Assembly: GCA_002320245.1 (NCBI GenBank)
Contig: DCKD01000095.1
Location: 1-43,552 of the forward strand
Direction: 5' to 3'
Length of the DNA: 43,552 nucleotides
DNA from: Lachnospiraceae bacterium UBA1683
GTDB taxonomy: Bacteria > Bacillota > Clostridia > Lachnospirales > Lachnospiraceae
Below, piece by piece: positions 17,033 to 25,666 of this stretch. Numbering within the stretch: the first letter of the stretch is position 1; the number at the start of each line of letters is the position of its first letter. The translations under genes were made by a program, and so were the position numbers. The notes beneath the pieces are model-generated. The model saw only the letters and a program-made list of their open reading frames with translations. It was not told the origin of the DNA and ran no database searches.

Positions 17033-17518
17033 TCAAATATACTCTAATTTTTCAAAATACTGCATAAGAATATTAGCGCAGTTGTCAATGCCGAGTTCAC
17101 TGGTGTCGAGAATCATGTGGTAATCGTTTACATCACCCCATGTCTTTCCTGTGTGTTCATAGTAGTAGGCGGCACGTTCTTTATCTGTTTTTTCTACCTT
17201 TTCTTTTGCCTGTTCATAGGTCAGGTTTTCCAGTTTCATAATACGCCGGATACGGTCTTCCTTATCGGCGCAGACGAAGATGTTCAGAACATTCATGCGA
17301 TCCTTTAAGATGTCGGATGCACAGCGGCCGAGGATGATACATGGTTTCTCGGCAAGCTTGCGAATCGCGTCTGCTTCAGTTTTGTATTCCTTCTCACCCA
17401 GTTTCTGTTCGATGTACGCTTTATCATATACGGGAATCCCAAGCCGTTCAGACAGTTCCTTTGCAATGATGCTTGCACCGGTTCCGAAACGGCGGCTCAT
17501 TGTTATTACTAATTTCAT
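17033..17518 (-). CDS. Cytidylate kinase-like family protein
   Basis: 161-residue P-loop-type protein of the cytidylate kinase-like family (Cytidylate_kin2-like). It starts MKLVITMSRRFGTGASIIAKELSERL; the nucleotide loop has the family's G-T-G-A-S form without the classical GKS/T lysine. LAEKPCIILGRCASDIL and DKEDRIRRIMKLENLTYEQA are typical of the LID/AMP-binding-like regions, and the tail DYHMILDTSELGIDNCA is also diagnostic. ATG 17518 follows GGAGG at 8 bases; an in-frame TTG two codons upstream is less likely. It lies 61 bases downstream of the flavodiiron gene on the same strand, so co-transcription is likely. True substrate is not established for this family. Confidence 0.82.
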   Translation of the reverse strand: MKLVITMSRRFGTGASIIAKELSERLGIPVYDKAYIEQKLGEKEYKTEADAIRKLAEKPCIILGRCASDILKDRMNVLNIFVCADKEDRIRRIMKLENLTYEQAKEKVEKTDKERAAYYYEHTGKTWGDVNDYHMILDTSELGIDNCANILMQYFEKLEYI

Positions 17519-17579
17519 AATCAATTCCTCCTTCGTATTGTCCTGAAAATGTTAGTGTTCCGCCGTGGAGGCAGATACA

Positions 17580-18791
17580 CTAATTGAGGTTGTTCATGCT
17601 TTCAACGATTTTGCCGCAGATTGCTTTCAGCTCTTCAAGCTGGCTCTCCTTGAGCGAGGACTTTATTGCAAAGTTCTCTGTGAGAACGGTCATGTTTTTC
17701 ATCTCAGCAAGCTTTGCTTCCATCTGCTTTGCGGACTGCGCCGCCCATGTGCCGTTGCCCATAACCGCGACTGTACGGTTCTGGACATTCAGCGCTTTCA
17801 TGTCTTCCATATAATTTGCCATCAGTGGGTAGATGCCCCCGTTATATGTAGGGGCGGCAAGTACAAGGTGGCTGTACCGGAAAGTGTCGGAAATCAGTTC
17901 AGACACATCCGTTCTGGAAATGTCATGCATTTTAATGTTTGGCACGCCTGCATCGGCGAGCATGGCTGCGAGGACATTTGCCAGATTCTGTGTGTTGCCG
18001 TACATGGAAGCGTAGGCAATCATAACACCGTTTGTTTCCGGAGTGTAGGTACTCCATAAATTATATTTTTCCAGAATGAACGCAAGGTTGTCTCTCCAGA
18101 TTGGTCCGTGGAGCGGGCAAATCATTGCAATGTCAAGTGACGAGGCTTTTTTGAGGACATTCTGAACCTGAACCCCGTATTTCCCGACAATGTTTGTGTA
18201 ATAACGGCGGGCTTCGTTCAGCCACTCACTGTCAAAATCAATCTCGTCGTTGAAGATAGTGCCGTCCAATGCACCGAAAGTACCGAACGCGTCTGCGGAG
18301 AACAGGACTTTGTCAGTCTCATCGTATGTCATCATTGTCTCTGGCCAGTGAACCATCGGCGCCATGACAAAGTGAAGTGTATGTGTGCCGCAGGAAAATG
18401 TCTCTCCCTCTTTTACTGTGATTGTCTTTCCCTCCAGGTTCAGGTTGAAGAACTGTCCAATCATTGGGAAGGTCTTTGCGTTTCCGATGAGCTGTACATC
18501 AGGGTAACGCAGCAGAATATCTTCAATCAGGGAACAATGATCCGGCTCCATGTGGTTAATTACCAGATAATCCAGAGAGCGGCCATTCAGCACTGCAGTT
18601 ATGTTTTCCAGAAATTGCTTTCCGATAGCGGCATCTACAGTATCAAACAGGACTGTCTTTTCATCCATCAAAAGGTATGAGTTATATGAAACGCCTTTTG
18701 GGATTGGGAAAATGTTTTCAAACAGTTCCAGACGGCGGTCGCTGCCGCCAACCCAATATAAGTCGTCAGTTACTTTTCTAACACAATGCAT
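17580..18791 (-). CDS. Flavodiiron protein (FprA-type A flavoprotein)
   Basis: 403-residue soluble enzyme that reduces O2 to water and/or NO to N2O, protecting anaerobes. The N-terminal metallo-beta-lactamase-like domain has all diiron ligands: HMEPDH (His80, Glu82, Asp84, His85), His148 in MVHWPE, Asp167 in SADAFG and His229 in LHGPIWR. The C-terminal flavodoxin domain begins about residue 257 (MIAYASMYGNTQNLA, FMN phosphate loop) with APTYNGGIYPLM further on. No rubredoxin domain is fused, so an external electron donor is needed. ATG 18791 follows AGGAGGT. Downstream partner is the cytidylate kinase-like gene. Confidence 0.94.
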   Translation of the reverse strand: MHCVRKVTDDLYWVGGSDRRLELFENIFPIPKGVSYNSYLLMDEKTVLFDTVDAAIGKQFLENITAVLNGRSLDYLVINHMEPDHCSLIEDILLRYPDVQLIGNAKTFPMIGQFFNLNLEGKTITVKEGETFSCGTHTLHFVMAPMVHWPETMMTYDETDKVLFSADAFGTFGALDGTIFNDEIDFDSEWLNEARRYYTNIVGKYGVQVQNVLKKASSLDIAMICPLHGPIWRDNLAFILEKYNLWSTYTPETNGVMIAYASMYGNTQNLANVLAAMLADAGVPNIKMHDISRTDVSELISDTFRYSHLVLAAPTYNGGIYPLMANYMEDMKALNVQNRTVAVMGNGTWAAQSAKQMEAKLAEMKNMTVLTENFAIKSSLKESQLEELKAICGKIVESMNNLN

Positions 18792-18835
18792 AAGACAAAA
18801 CCTCCTTGTATTCTTTCTAACTTTGTGTTCTGTTC

Positions 18836-18865
18836 ATTTTAGCACGGAATAGATAGAAAACGCAA
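18836..18865 (-). promoter_or_regulatory. Promoter of the flavodiiron gene
   Basis: Read on the minus strand: TTGCGT (18865-18860), an 18-base spacer and TAAAAT (18841-18836) with an extended -10 (TGC). It is about 45 bases upstream of the start codon. Confidence 0.55.
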
Positions 18866-18894
18866 GATATCAGGAGGTGTATTTGCAGAAAATC

Positions 18895-18977
18895 GTTACA
18901 GTTCAGCCCGTACTCAATCATAACACCGATTAAGTACTAGGATGCGTAACAGTTCTGCCGGAAGGCTGAACTGTTAG
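18895..18977 (-). mobile_element. MITE family A, copy 4 (internally deleted, 83 bp, inverted)
   Basis: On the minus strand this reads as a family A element whose middle hairpin has been lost: the left end to GCATCC is joined directly to the third hairpin and right end. Both terminal repeats are present (GGCTGAACTGTTA at 18964-18976; TTACAGTTCAGCC at 18897-18908 with one change). It is flanked by a perfect 8-bp duplication AGAAAATC (18887-18894 and 18978-18985). It lies in the divergent gap between the flavodiiron promoter and the DUF5717 operon promoter; apart from these three items the 343-base gap shows nothing else. Confidence 0.88.
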
Positions 18978-19047
18978 AGAAAATCAATAGAAAGCGCCGG
19001 GATGGATACATGTATACGATTTAATTTCAGAATCTTTCATTCACCCA

Positions 19048-19077
19048 TTGCAAGAATTATAGTTATAATGGTATAAT
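19048..19077 (+). promoter_or_regulatory. Promoter of the DUF5717-DUF5716-TPR operon
   Basis: TTGCAA (19048-19053), an 18-base spacer and TATAAT (19072-19077) with extended -10 TGG. It is about 57 bases upstream of the first start codon. A nearby TATAAT-like sequence (TTATAATG) at 19063-19070 may be an alternative. Confidence 0.6.
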
Positions 19078-19134
19078 TTAACGTAGCGTTCATATGCGAA
19101 AAAACAGACGTAAGAATGTAAGTAGGTGACGAGT

Positions 19135-22100
19135 TTGAAGAATAAGATAAAACGTCTTTCAAAAGGAGATTTTCATATCCCGCAGCCTGACATAATTTTT
19201 CCGGAGACAAGGATTATCATGCGGGTTGGAGAAGGAGAAATATACAAAGGAAGTTTCTCATTGCAGAATCAGGGCGAGGGAACCATCAGAGGTCTGGTGT
19301 ATCCTTCTTCTTTCCGTGTGCACTGCGAAGAACAGGGCTTTGATGGGAACCCAGTGAATATTTACTATACATACGATGGAAGCGGACTGGTGCCGGGGCA
19401 TGTGGAACATGGAAAGTTTACGATTGTCTGCAATGGCGGTGAGTACGACATTGCATTTACCGCAATTATCGAGAAACCGTTTGTCATGACAAGGTATGGC
19501 AAGGTACAGAGTCTGGAGGATTTTAAAAAACTGACATTCCGTGACCCGGCAGAGGCGGAAAAGCTGTTCCGCTCACGGGATTTCTATGAGATTTTGAAAT
19601 ATGAGGACAAGCGGATCCAGGCGCTTTATGACAATATGCGCAAGTGGGAGCTTGACCAGCAGTCATTGGAAGAATTCCTTGTGGGCTGCAAGCAGAAAGA
19701 GAAGATTTATCTGACGCTTGAGGAAGAGAGCCGTGCGTTTACATCCCTGACCGAAGCACGGAAAGAAATCTTCACAATCAAGAAGAATACATGGGGCTAT
19801 CTGGAGATAGATGTCCGCACGGAGGGGGACTTCCTCTATGTGGAACACACGAAGATTACGACAGACGAATTTATCGGGAATTCCTGCCGGCTGGAGTACT
19901 TTATCAGTGAGGAACGCCTGCACAGGGGCAGCAATTTCGGACAGATTATTATGGAGACTCCATATGAGACTCTGACCTATGAGATTATTGTAGAAAAAGA
20001 TGTATGCAGGGATGAGGAGCACAGGGCGGAACATCTGGAGTATGCAAGCATCCTCAAAGGCTATTTGCAATGTGAGGCAGGAAAGAACGATATCAATACA
20101 TGGACGGAAGATTCTATCCGCAAGGTGGAGCACCTGCGTAAGATGGATGACAGGAATGACTGGTATCTGCTTCTCCATGCGCATATCTGCATGATTGGCG
20201 GGAAAATGGATGAGGCGAAGCGGATTCTGGAATCCTACAATTATAATCGGTTTGCAATCGGAAAAAATGTAGAACTGAGTTCGTATTATCTGTACCTGAC
20301 AACACTGCTGAGCAATGATACGATTGGACAGCGAAGAGTTGCCGAGGAATTGTCAAGGTCATATATGAAACATCCGGATAGCTGGAAAATTCTGTGCATG
20401 CTTATCAATGTGGATTCCGAGTACAAGATTTTAAGCGAGCGTCTGCGCGTTATGGAGAATCTGTTCGAAGAGGAAAAGACAAACAGCCTGATTTTTTATC
20501 TGGAGGCATATAAGTGTTACCGGGAGAAGAGTACTTCGCTGAAAAAGCTTGGCATGTTTGAAGTGCGCGTACTTCTCTTTGCCGTGAAGTACGGTTTGAT
20601 GACCAAAGAGATGGCGCTGTATACTGCAAACCTTGCAAGCCAGCTTAAGAGCTACGATAAACATCTGTATGAGACACTTGTGCTTTGTTATAAGATGTAT
20701 CCCGAAAGTATGATACTGACCTCTATTTGTACGCTGTTGATTAAAGGAAACTGCGTGGGCGCAGAATATTTTACATGGTATGAGAAAGCGGTAGATTCCG
20801 AATTAAAGATTGCCCAGTTATATGAGTACTATATGGAATCGCTCAGTGTGGATACATTTAAAAAGGCACTGCCCCGTTCCGTATATCTGTATTTCATGCA
20901 CGGAAATACGCTGGAATACAATAAATGTGCGTTCCTGTACGCGAACCTGATTACATATGAGGATGAATCCAGCGAGATTTATGCACATTACAGGGATGAA
21001 ATGGAGGCGTTTGCATGGAATCAGCTTGACCGCAGACATATTAACAGCCATCTGCGCATTATTTACAAGAGATTCGTTGTGGAGAGTGCACTGACGCCGG
21101 AACGGGTGAAAGCGCTGTATGATGTCTGCCACTCATATGAGATTACAACAAAGGTACATAATATGAAGTTTATCTATGTTGTTTCTGACAACGGAACAGT
21201 CTCCCAGAGAGTTCCGTATACTGAGCATGGGGCGCAGGTATTTCTGTATTCGAAAACGGATCGGCTTGTGTGGGAAGCCAGAGATGGGCGGCATTATACA
21301 GATTCGATTCCGTATGACAGCAAACGCCTGTTTTATGAGCTGCGTTACATGGATGTGTGCAAGCGGTATATTAACGGTTTACGGCTGAACAGGGAAGAGG
21401 AAGAGACAACGGAACTGACACTGGAAGTGGTGAAGGAAAACGGACTGGAGAAGTACGAGGACAGTGAGATGCTGGCACTGTGCAGCAAAACAATCCGAGA
21501 GAACAATTATGAGTGTGATGATTTCCTGACATATGTCTGTTTTGAACTGTTTAAAAAGGGACAGTATGACAAGGTAATCCTGACGTATCTGGCAAATTAT
21601 TACTGCGGTGCGACGATTGACATGAAACTGCTCTGGCGCGAGGCGAAGGAGTATGAAGTCCATACACATAAACTGGGCGAGCGGATCCTGACGCAGATGC
21701 TGTTTTCGGAGTCCTTATTTGGAGAGGTCGCTATTTTTGAAGATTATTATGCGGAGGGAGCTTATTTCCGGCTGCAGCAGGCATATCTGGCATATATGTC
21801 AAGGGAGTATGTGGTGGAAAACCGGAAAATCAGCAAGAGCGTCATTGATATCATTTGCCGGGAGTATGAGAAAGGCGAAGATACCATTGATATCTGCAAA
21901 ATTGCGGTATTGAAGTACTATGCGGCACGGGATTATGATTCTTCAATGCGCAAAACACTGAAGAAGTTTTTACAGGACCTTTGTGGAAAACAGGTATATT
22001 TCCCGTTCTTTATGAACTATGAAAAGGAATGGCTGATCGAACTCCAGCTTTGGGATAAGACAATGATTGAGTACAAAGGACAGAAGGGCAGCCGTGTCAT

Positions 22101-22425
22101 GTTGTATTACCAGCTTCAGAAAGGAAATACGGAGAGTGTCGATTATTCGACAGAGGTACTTTCCCCGATGTATGATAATCTGTATGTGAAGAAGTTTGTT
22201 CTGTTTGCAAATGAAAAACTGAAATATTATTTTAAAGAGACTATTGACGGGAATTCTTACCGAAGCGATAAGGCAAGCTGCGTGAAAGAGGTAGAGCAGG
22301 GGGAGAACGGGCGGTATGGACGGCTCAATGATATCCTGCTTACAAACGGGGCAAAACGGGAAGAAAAAATGAGAGACTATGCGCGGGAAGATGCAATTGC
22401 GGCGCGGATGTTCGAAGAATATTAA
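19135..22425 (+). CDS. Large solenoid protein with N-terminal beta domains (DUF5717-like)
   Basis: 1096 residues with no signal peptide or membrane segment, so probably cytoplasmic. I recall this as the family called DUF5717; function unknown. The first 115 residues look like a beta-sandwich (PETRIIMRVGEGEIYKGSF ... GGEYDIAFTAIIEKP). A second domain of similar shape follows a helical linker at about 205-300, ending METPYETLTYEIIVEKD, so an internal duplication is likely. From about 300 the protein is helix-rich with TPR-like spacing, interrupted by a beta segment near 685-745. TTG 19135 (MKNKIKRLSKG) is preferred because AGGTG lies 6 bases upstream; a GTG at 19126 adds MTS. It leads a three-gene operon with a degenerate Hsp70-like protein and a TPR protein, which suggests a scaffold or co-chaperone. 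Confidence 0.8.
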   Translation: MKNKIKRLSKGDFHIPQPDIIFPETRIIMRVGEGEIYKGSFSLQNQGEGTIRGLVYPSSFRVHCEEQGFDGNPVNIYYTYDGSGLVPGHVEHGKFTIVCNGGEYDIAFTAIIEKPFVMTRYGKVQSLEDFKKLTFRDPAEAEKLFRSRDFYEILKYEDKRIQALYDNMRKWELDQQSLEEFLVGCKQKEKIYLTLEEESRAFTSLTEARKEIFTIKKNTWGYLEIDVRTEGDFLYVEHTKITTDEFIGNSCRLEYFISEERLHRGSNFGQIIMETPYETLTYEIIVEKDVCRDEEHRAEHLEYASILKGYLQCEAGKNDINTWTEDSIRKVEHLRKMDDRNDWYLLLHAHICMIGGKMDEAKRILESYNYNRFAIGKNVELSSYYLYLTTLLSNDTIGQRRVAEELSRSYMKHPDSWKILCMLINVDSEYKILSERLRVMENLFEEEKTNSLIFYLEAYKCYREKSTSLKKLGMFEVRVLLFAVKYGLMTKEMALYTANLASQLKSYDKHLYETLVLCYKMYPESMILTSICTLLIKGNCVGAEYFTWYEKAVDSELKIAQLYEYYMESLSVDTFKKALPRSVYLYFMHGNTLEYNKCAFLYANLITYEDESSEIYAHYRDEMEAFAWNQLDRRHINSHLRIIYKRFVVESALTPERVKALYDVCHSYEITTKVHNMKFIYVVSDNGTVSQRVPYTEHGAQVFLYSKTDRLVWEARDGRHYTDSIPYDSKRLFYELRYMDVCKRYINGLRLNREEEETTELTLEVVKENGLEKYEDSEMLALCSKTIRENNYECDDFLTYVCFELFKKGQYDKVILTYLANYYCGATIDMKLLWREAKEYEVHTHKLGERILTQMLFSESLFGEVAIFEDYYAEGAYFRLQQAYLAYMSREYVVENRKISKSVIDIICREYEKGEDTIDICKIAVLKYYAARDYDSSMRKTLKKFLQDLCGKQVYFPFFMNYEKEWLIELQLWDKTMIEYKGQKGSRVMLYYQLQKGNTESVDYSTEVLSPMYDNLYVKKFVLFANEKLKYYFKETIDGNSYRSDKASCVKEVEQGENGRYGRLNDILLTNGAKREEKMRDYAREDAIAARMFEEY

Positions 22426-22439
22426 GGAGGCTTATCTGC

Positions 22440-23723
22440 ATGGCACAGGGCAATATAATAGGATATGAGATTAATGAAAAAACATGCCAGATCAGTTTTT
22501 ATAACGACCAGCAGTTGGAGCCGGAGACGTTAGAGTCCGATGCGGACAATTATCAGATTCCGCTGATTATCGGAAAGCTGAGGGATACCTGGGCATATGG
22601 AAAAGAAGCAAAACGTCTGGTGACGATTAAAGAAGGATTCACAGTGACGAGACTTCTGGAGCGAAGCCTCGCAGGAGAAAAAATTGAATTTGGAGAGGAA
22701 ACATACGATGCGGTATGGCTCCTGTCCAAGTTCGTACAGATGTCGCTGCAGGCATTTCCCCAGATTGACGGTATCGTGTTCAGCGTTCCGGAACTGACGG
22801 AAGAGCTGGCGCAGCTTCTGCGGGGAATTGCAGTGCGGATGAACATTGATAAACAGCATATTTTCATTCAGGATTATAAAGAGAGTTTCTGCAATTATCT
22901 GTTTTACCAGCCGAAGGAACTCTGGCAGTATGATGCGGCGTTGTTCTGCTGTGACCGCAACGAAATGAAGGCGTATATGCTGAGACGTCTGAAACCGGGA
23001 CTCGGCGGAGGAAAAACAACGTTTGTGACAGTGGACGAGGTGGCAAGCGCACATATGAAGGAGCTGGCAGCAGTTTACCCGGTGCTGAATGAGGACAAGG
23101 CAAAGGAAGCGGATGCACGGTTCTGCAAGTTTATTGAAGGTGTATTTGACAAGCGGATTGTATCCTCGGTATTTCTGACCGGAGAAGGATTTGAGAACAA
23201 CTGGTATCCGAATGCACTTCGGATGCTCTGCAACGGGCGGAGGGCATTTATCGGAAACAACCTGTACAGCAAAGGTGCATGCTTTACTTCGTATCGAAAG
23301 ATGTTCATGCACATCGAAGATCCGGTATATCTTTCGGAGAGCAAGCTGACGGACCAGATTACAATCAATCTCCGTGTGAACGGACAGGAAATGTGGTATC
23401 CCATTGTATCTTGGGGAGCACAGTGGTATGAGTCAAACAACCAGTGGGAAGTTCTGCTTGAGAAGGTGGAGGACATCGAGCTTCATATTGAATCTCTTGT
23501 ACAGGGAACGCTCAGGACGGAAATCATCCCGATGGACAGGTTCCCGAGGAGGGCAGAATACGCGATGCGGCTAATGATAGAGACGCTGTTCCTGGATGAA
23601 AAGACATGCAGGATTACAGTCAGGGATTTGGGATTCGGCGAATTTTATCTTCCGACAGATTTTCATGAAGAGAAGATCATACATTTAGGAGGCAATGATG
23701 GGAAGTTTAGTTCTTTGTCATGA
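22440..23723 (+). CDS. Degenerate Hsp70/actin-fold protein (DUF5716-like)
   Basis: 427 residues, cytoplasmic, which I recall as family DUF5716, function unknown. The order of motifs follows Hsp70. Residues 7-22 (IGYEINEKTCQISFYN) sit where phosphate loop 1 should be. IPLIIGKLRDTWAYGKEAKR (40-59) resembles the DnaK VPSVV...VGEEAKR strand. VFSVPELTEELAQLLRGIAV (113-132) resembles the ITVPAxF...R region, and DAALFCCDRNEMKAYML (165-181) the phosphate 2 strand. VFLTGEGFENNW...GNNLYSKGACFTS (244-284) resembles the adenosine loop and the final helix. The D-x-G-T and D-x-G-G-G residues are absent, so ATP hydrolysis is doubtful. Residues 300-415 form a beta-rich domain like the Hsp70 substrate domain. 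Start has GGAGG at 9 bases, 14 bases after the first gene. Confidence 0.78.
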   Translation: MAQGNIIGYEINEKTCQISFYNDQQLEPETLESDADNYQIPLIIGKLRDTWAYGKEAKRLVTIKEGFTVTRLLERSLAGEKIEFGEETYDAVWLLSKFVQMSLQAFPQIDGIVFSVPELTEELAQLLRGIAVRMNIDKQHIFIQDYKESFCNYLFYQPKELWQYDAALFCCDRNEMKAYMLRRLKPGLGGGKTTFVTVDEVASAHMKELAAVYPVLNEDKAKEADARFCKFIEGVFDKRIVSSVFLTGEGFENNWYPNALRMLCNGRRAFIGNNLYSKGACFTSYRKMFMHIEDPVYLSESKLTDQITINLRVNGQEMWYPIVSWGAQWYESNNQWEVLLEKVEDIELHIESLVQGTLRTEIIPMDRFPRRAEYAMRLMIETLFLDEKTCRITVRDLGFGEFYLPTDFHEEKIIHLGGNDGKFSSLS

Positions 23724-24465
23724 CAGACATGCGGTTCATCCATATGAGATTTCAAGGATTCACTGCAAAATATTTACAATTGAAGAGTTATGTTACTATC
23801 TGTGCAATAATCTGTATCTGATTGATTATACTATTATGAATGAGCAGCTTTGCAACTGGCTGGATGAAGAACTGGGCATGAATGATTTGGCAGAGCAGCT
23901 TAGGGACGTTATCCGTATGCGCGGCTCCGTGGAGAAATTTGTACTGACGATTCTCAAGGATTCTAAGATTTACCGCGAGCCGGAGATGATTCGGATACAG
24001 AATGTCCTGGAGCGTCTGAAAAACCAGAAGGATATTGAGCGCCAGAAATACAAGGGGGACAATCTGCTGGAGAGCGGCGAGATTGAGGAAGCAATTCTTG
24101 TCTATCAGGCAATTCTCAATGAGGAGAAAGACGAGAGTGTCGATGAAAAGTTTTATGGCAGAATCTATGCGGGACTGGGTGCGGCTTACGGAAAACTGTT
24201 CCTGTACCAGGAATCCGCAAGGATGTATGACCGGGCATATCAGATTTGTGAGGATAAGAAACTGCTCAAGCCATATCTGTACGCTTCTTACAGATATATG
24301 TCGATGGAAGAGTATCATATCCTGCTGACAAAACATGAAGATTATGTGGAAGTGAATGCGCAGATGCGGCAGGAGATGGACGATATCAGGGCAAACCTCC
24401 AATTGGATCTGAGCGAGGTACTGCTTGAAAAATGGAAACGGCAGTACCGCAGAAGTCATGTTTGA
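23698..24465 (+). CDS. TPR-containing protein of the DUF5717/DUF5716 operon
   Basis: 255-residue soluble protein. The first 100 residues are helical with no recognised motif; HPYEISRIHCKIFTIEELCYYL opens it. Residues about 118-205 contain TPR-type helix pairs (GDNLLESGEIEEAILVYQAI; then GLGAAYGKLFLYQESARMYD). The last 50 residues are charged and probably coiled. ATG 23698 is preferred: AGGAGG lies 5 bases upstream, versus 2 for ATG 23695. The gene starts inside the end of the DUF5716-like gene (26-base overlap), indicating translational coupling and a shared function, for example a cofactor for the Hsp70-like protein. Function is not known. Confidence 0.75.
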   Translation: MGSLVLCHDRHAVHPYEISRIHCKIFTIEELCYYLCNNLYLIDYTIMNEQLCNWLDEELGMNDLAEQLRDVIRMRGSVEKFVLTILKDSKIYREPEMIRIQNVLERLKNQKDIERQKYKGDNLLESGEIEEAILVYQAILNEEKDESVDEKFYGRIYAGLGAAYGKLFLYQESARMYDRAYQICEDKKLLKPYLYASYRYMSMEEYHILLTKHEDYVEVNAQMRQEMDDIRANLQLDLSEVLLEKWKRQYRRSHV

Positions 24466-24490
24466 CATTGCAGCGGAAATATGTTACACT
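24462..24490 (+). promoter_or_regulatory. Promoter of the amino-acid ABC transporter operon
   Basis: Exact TTGACA (24462-24467), a 17-base spacer and TACACT (24485-24490) with extended -10 TGT. It overlaps the stop codon of the TPR gene and makes the transporter an independent transcript. Confidence 0.7.
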
Positions 24491-24573
24491 GCCAAGGTAA
24501 TTTAATGTGGTAAAGCGGTCAACTAGTACAGTGTAAACGGGTAACGTATACCGCGGCAAGGAGGACATGGATT

Positions 24574-25437
24574 ATGAAAAAGAAAATTGCTTTAGCTCTT
24601 GTGGCAGCACTTGCGGCAACGACAGTCATGGCTGGATGTGGCAGCAAGAATGAGGACGCGACATCCGATTCTAAGAAAGAAGGTGCAAAGACAGAGGCAT
24701 CTTCCGACTCAGTAACCGACGGAGGAACTACATTCACAGTAGGGTTTGACGCAGAGTACCCACCGTACGGATACATGGATGATGACGGAGAATACACAGG
24801 ATTTGATCTGGAACTGGCGCAGGCAGTCTGCGATATAGAAGGATGGACATTGGTCAAAAAGCCAATCAACTGGGATTCCAAAGATATGGAGCTGAATTCC
24901 GGCTCTATCGACTGTATCTGGAATGGCTTTACAATGAACGGAAGAGAAGATGATTACACATTCTCCAATCCATATGTAGACAACAGTCAGGTCATTGTCG
25001 TCGCAGAAGATTCCGGCATTGAAAAGCTGTCGGATTTGGCGGGCAAGACAGTCGGGGTACAGGCGGCATCTGCAGCGCTGGATCTGTTGCAGAGTGATGA
25101 AGAAGGCGGACAGAAGGAACTGGCAGATACATTTGCAGCATTGAATGAGTTCGCAGATTACAACACAGCTTTTACAGAACTGCAGGCAGGGGCGCTGGAC
25201 GCATTGGCTATTGATGTAGGCGTTGCAAAATACCAGCTCAATTCCAGAGGGGATGGATTCAAAATACTGGATGAAACTCTGAACACAGAGCAGTATGCCA
25301 TCGGATTCAAGAAGGGAAATACAGAGCTGTGCGACAAAGTCAATGCAGATTTGCAGAAACTGGCAAATGACGGTACTGTAACAGAACTTGCCGAGAAATA
25401 TGAAATTGCCGATATGGTAACATTAAAGGCCGAGTAA
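24574..25437 (+). CDS. Amino-acid ABC transporter substrate-binding lipoprotein
   Basis: 287-residue polar amino acid-binding protein (SBP family 3). The signal peptide ends in lipobox VMAGC (lipidated Cys about 21), followed by an acidic, serine-rich linker and the binding fold beginning FTVGFDAEYPPYGYMDDDG. The hallmark GFDLELAQAVC and WNGFTMNGRE segments follow. The glycine-rich hinge IEKLSDLAGKTVGVQ is typical. Its permease and ATPase are encoded downstream, but a 186-bp palindromic element separates them from this gene. Substrate could be cystine, histidine, glutamine or another polar amino acid. Confidence 0.9.
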   Translation: MKKKIALALVAALAATTVMAGCGSKNEDATSDSKKEGAKTEASSDSVTDGGTTFTVGFDAEYPPYGYMDDDGEYTGFDLELAQAVCDIEGWTLVKKPINWDSKDMELNSGSIDCIWNGFTMNGREDDYTFSNPYVDNSQVIVVAEDSGIEKLSDLAGKTVGVQAASAALDLLQSDEEGGQKELADTFAALNEFADYNTAFTELQAGALDALAIDVGVAKYQLNSRGDGFKILDETLNTEQYAIGFKKGNTELCDKVNADLQKLANDGTVTELAEKYEIADMVTLKAE

Positions 25438-25455
25438 TCATTACGTCTTGATGTT

Positions 25456-25641
25456 ATGATTAGAGCGTCAAAATTACTTAGGGTTGTTTCGCTGCTTTGC
25501 AGCGCTCACAATCCTGCCCCCACATTCGGAATTCGTGGAGCATCTTCTCCACTTCTTCCTCATGTAGGGGCGCGTCATAAAGCCATTCTCCCACTTACGT
25601 GCAGGAACGGCGTGTGATATGGCTTTTGACGCTGTAATCAT
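25456..25641 (-). mobile_element. Palindromic element family B, full copy (186 bp)
   Basis: Terminal inverted repeats of 18 bp with one mismatch: ATGATTAGAGCGTCAAAA (25456-25473) and the complement of ATGATTACAGCGTCAAAA (25624-25641). The short direct flank GTT is present on both sides (25453-25455, 25642-25644), a possible 3-bp duplication. A truncated copy in opposite orientation lies at 4922-5066. The element contains no credible gene: a 64-codon open frame on the minus strand is not conserved as protein between the two copies. It sits between the binding-protein and permease genes of one transporter operon and fills most of the 229-base gap. Confidence 0.8.
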
Positions 25642-25666
25642 GTTATTGGTTTGAGAAGGAGAATAC

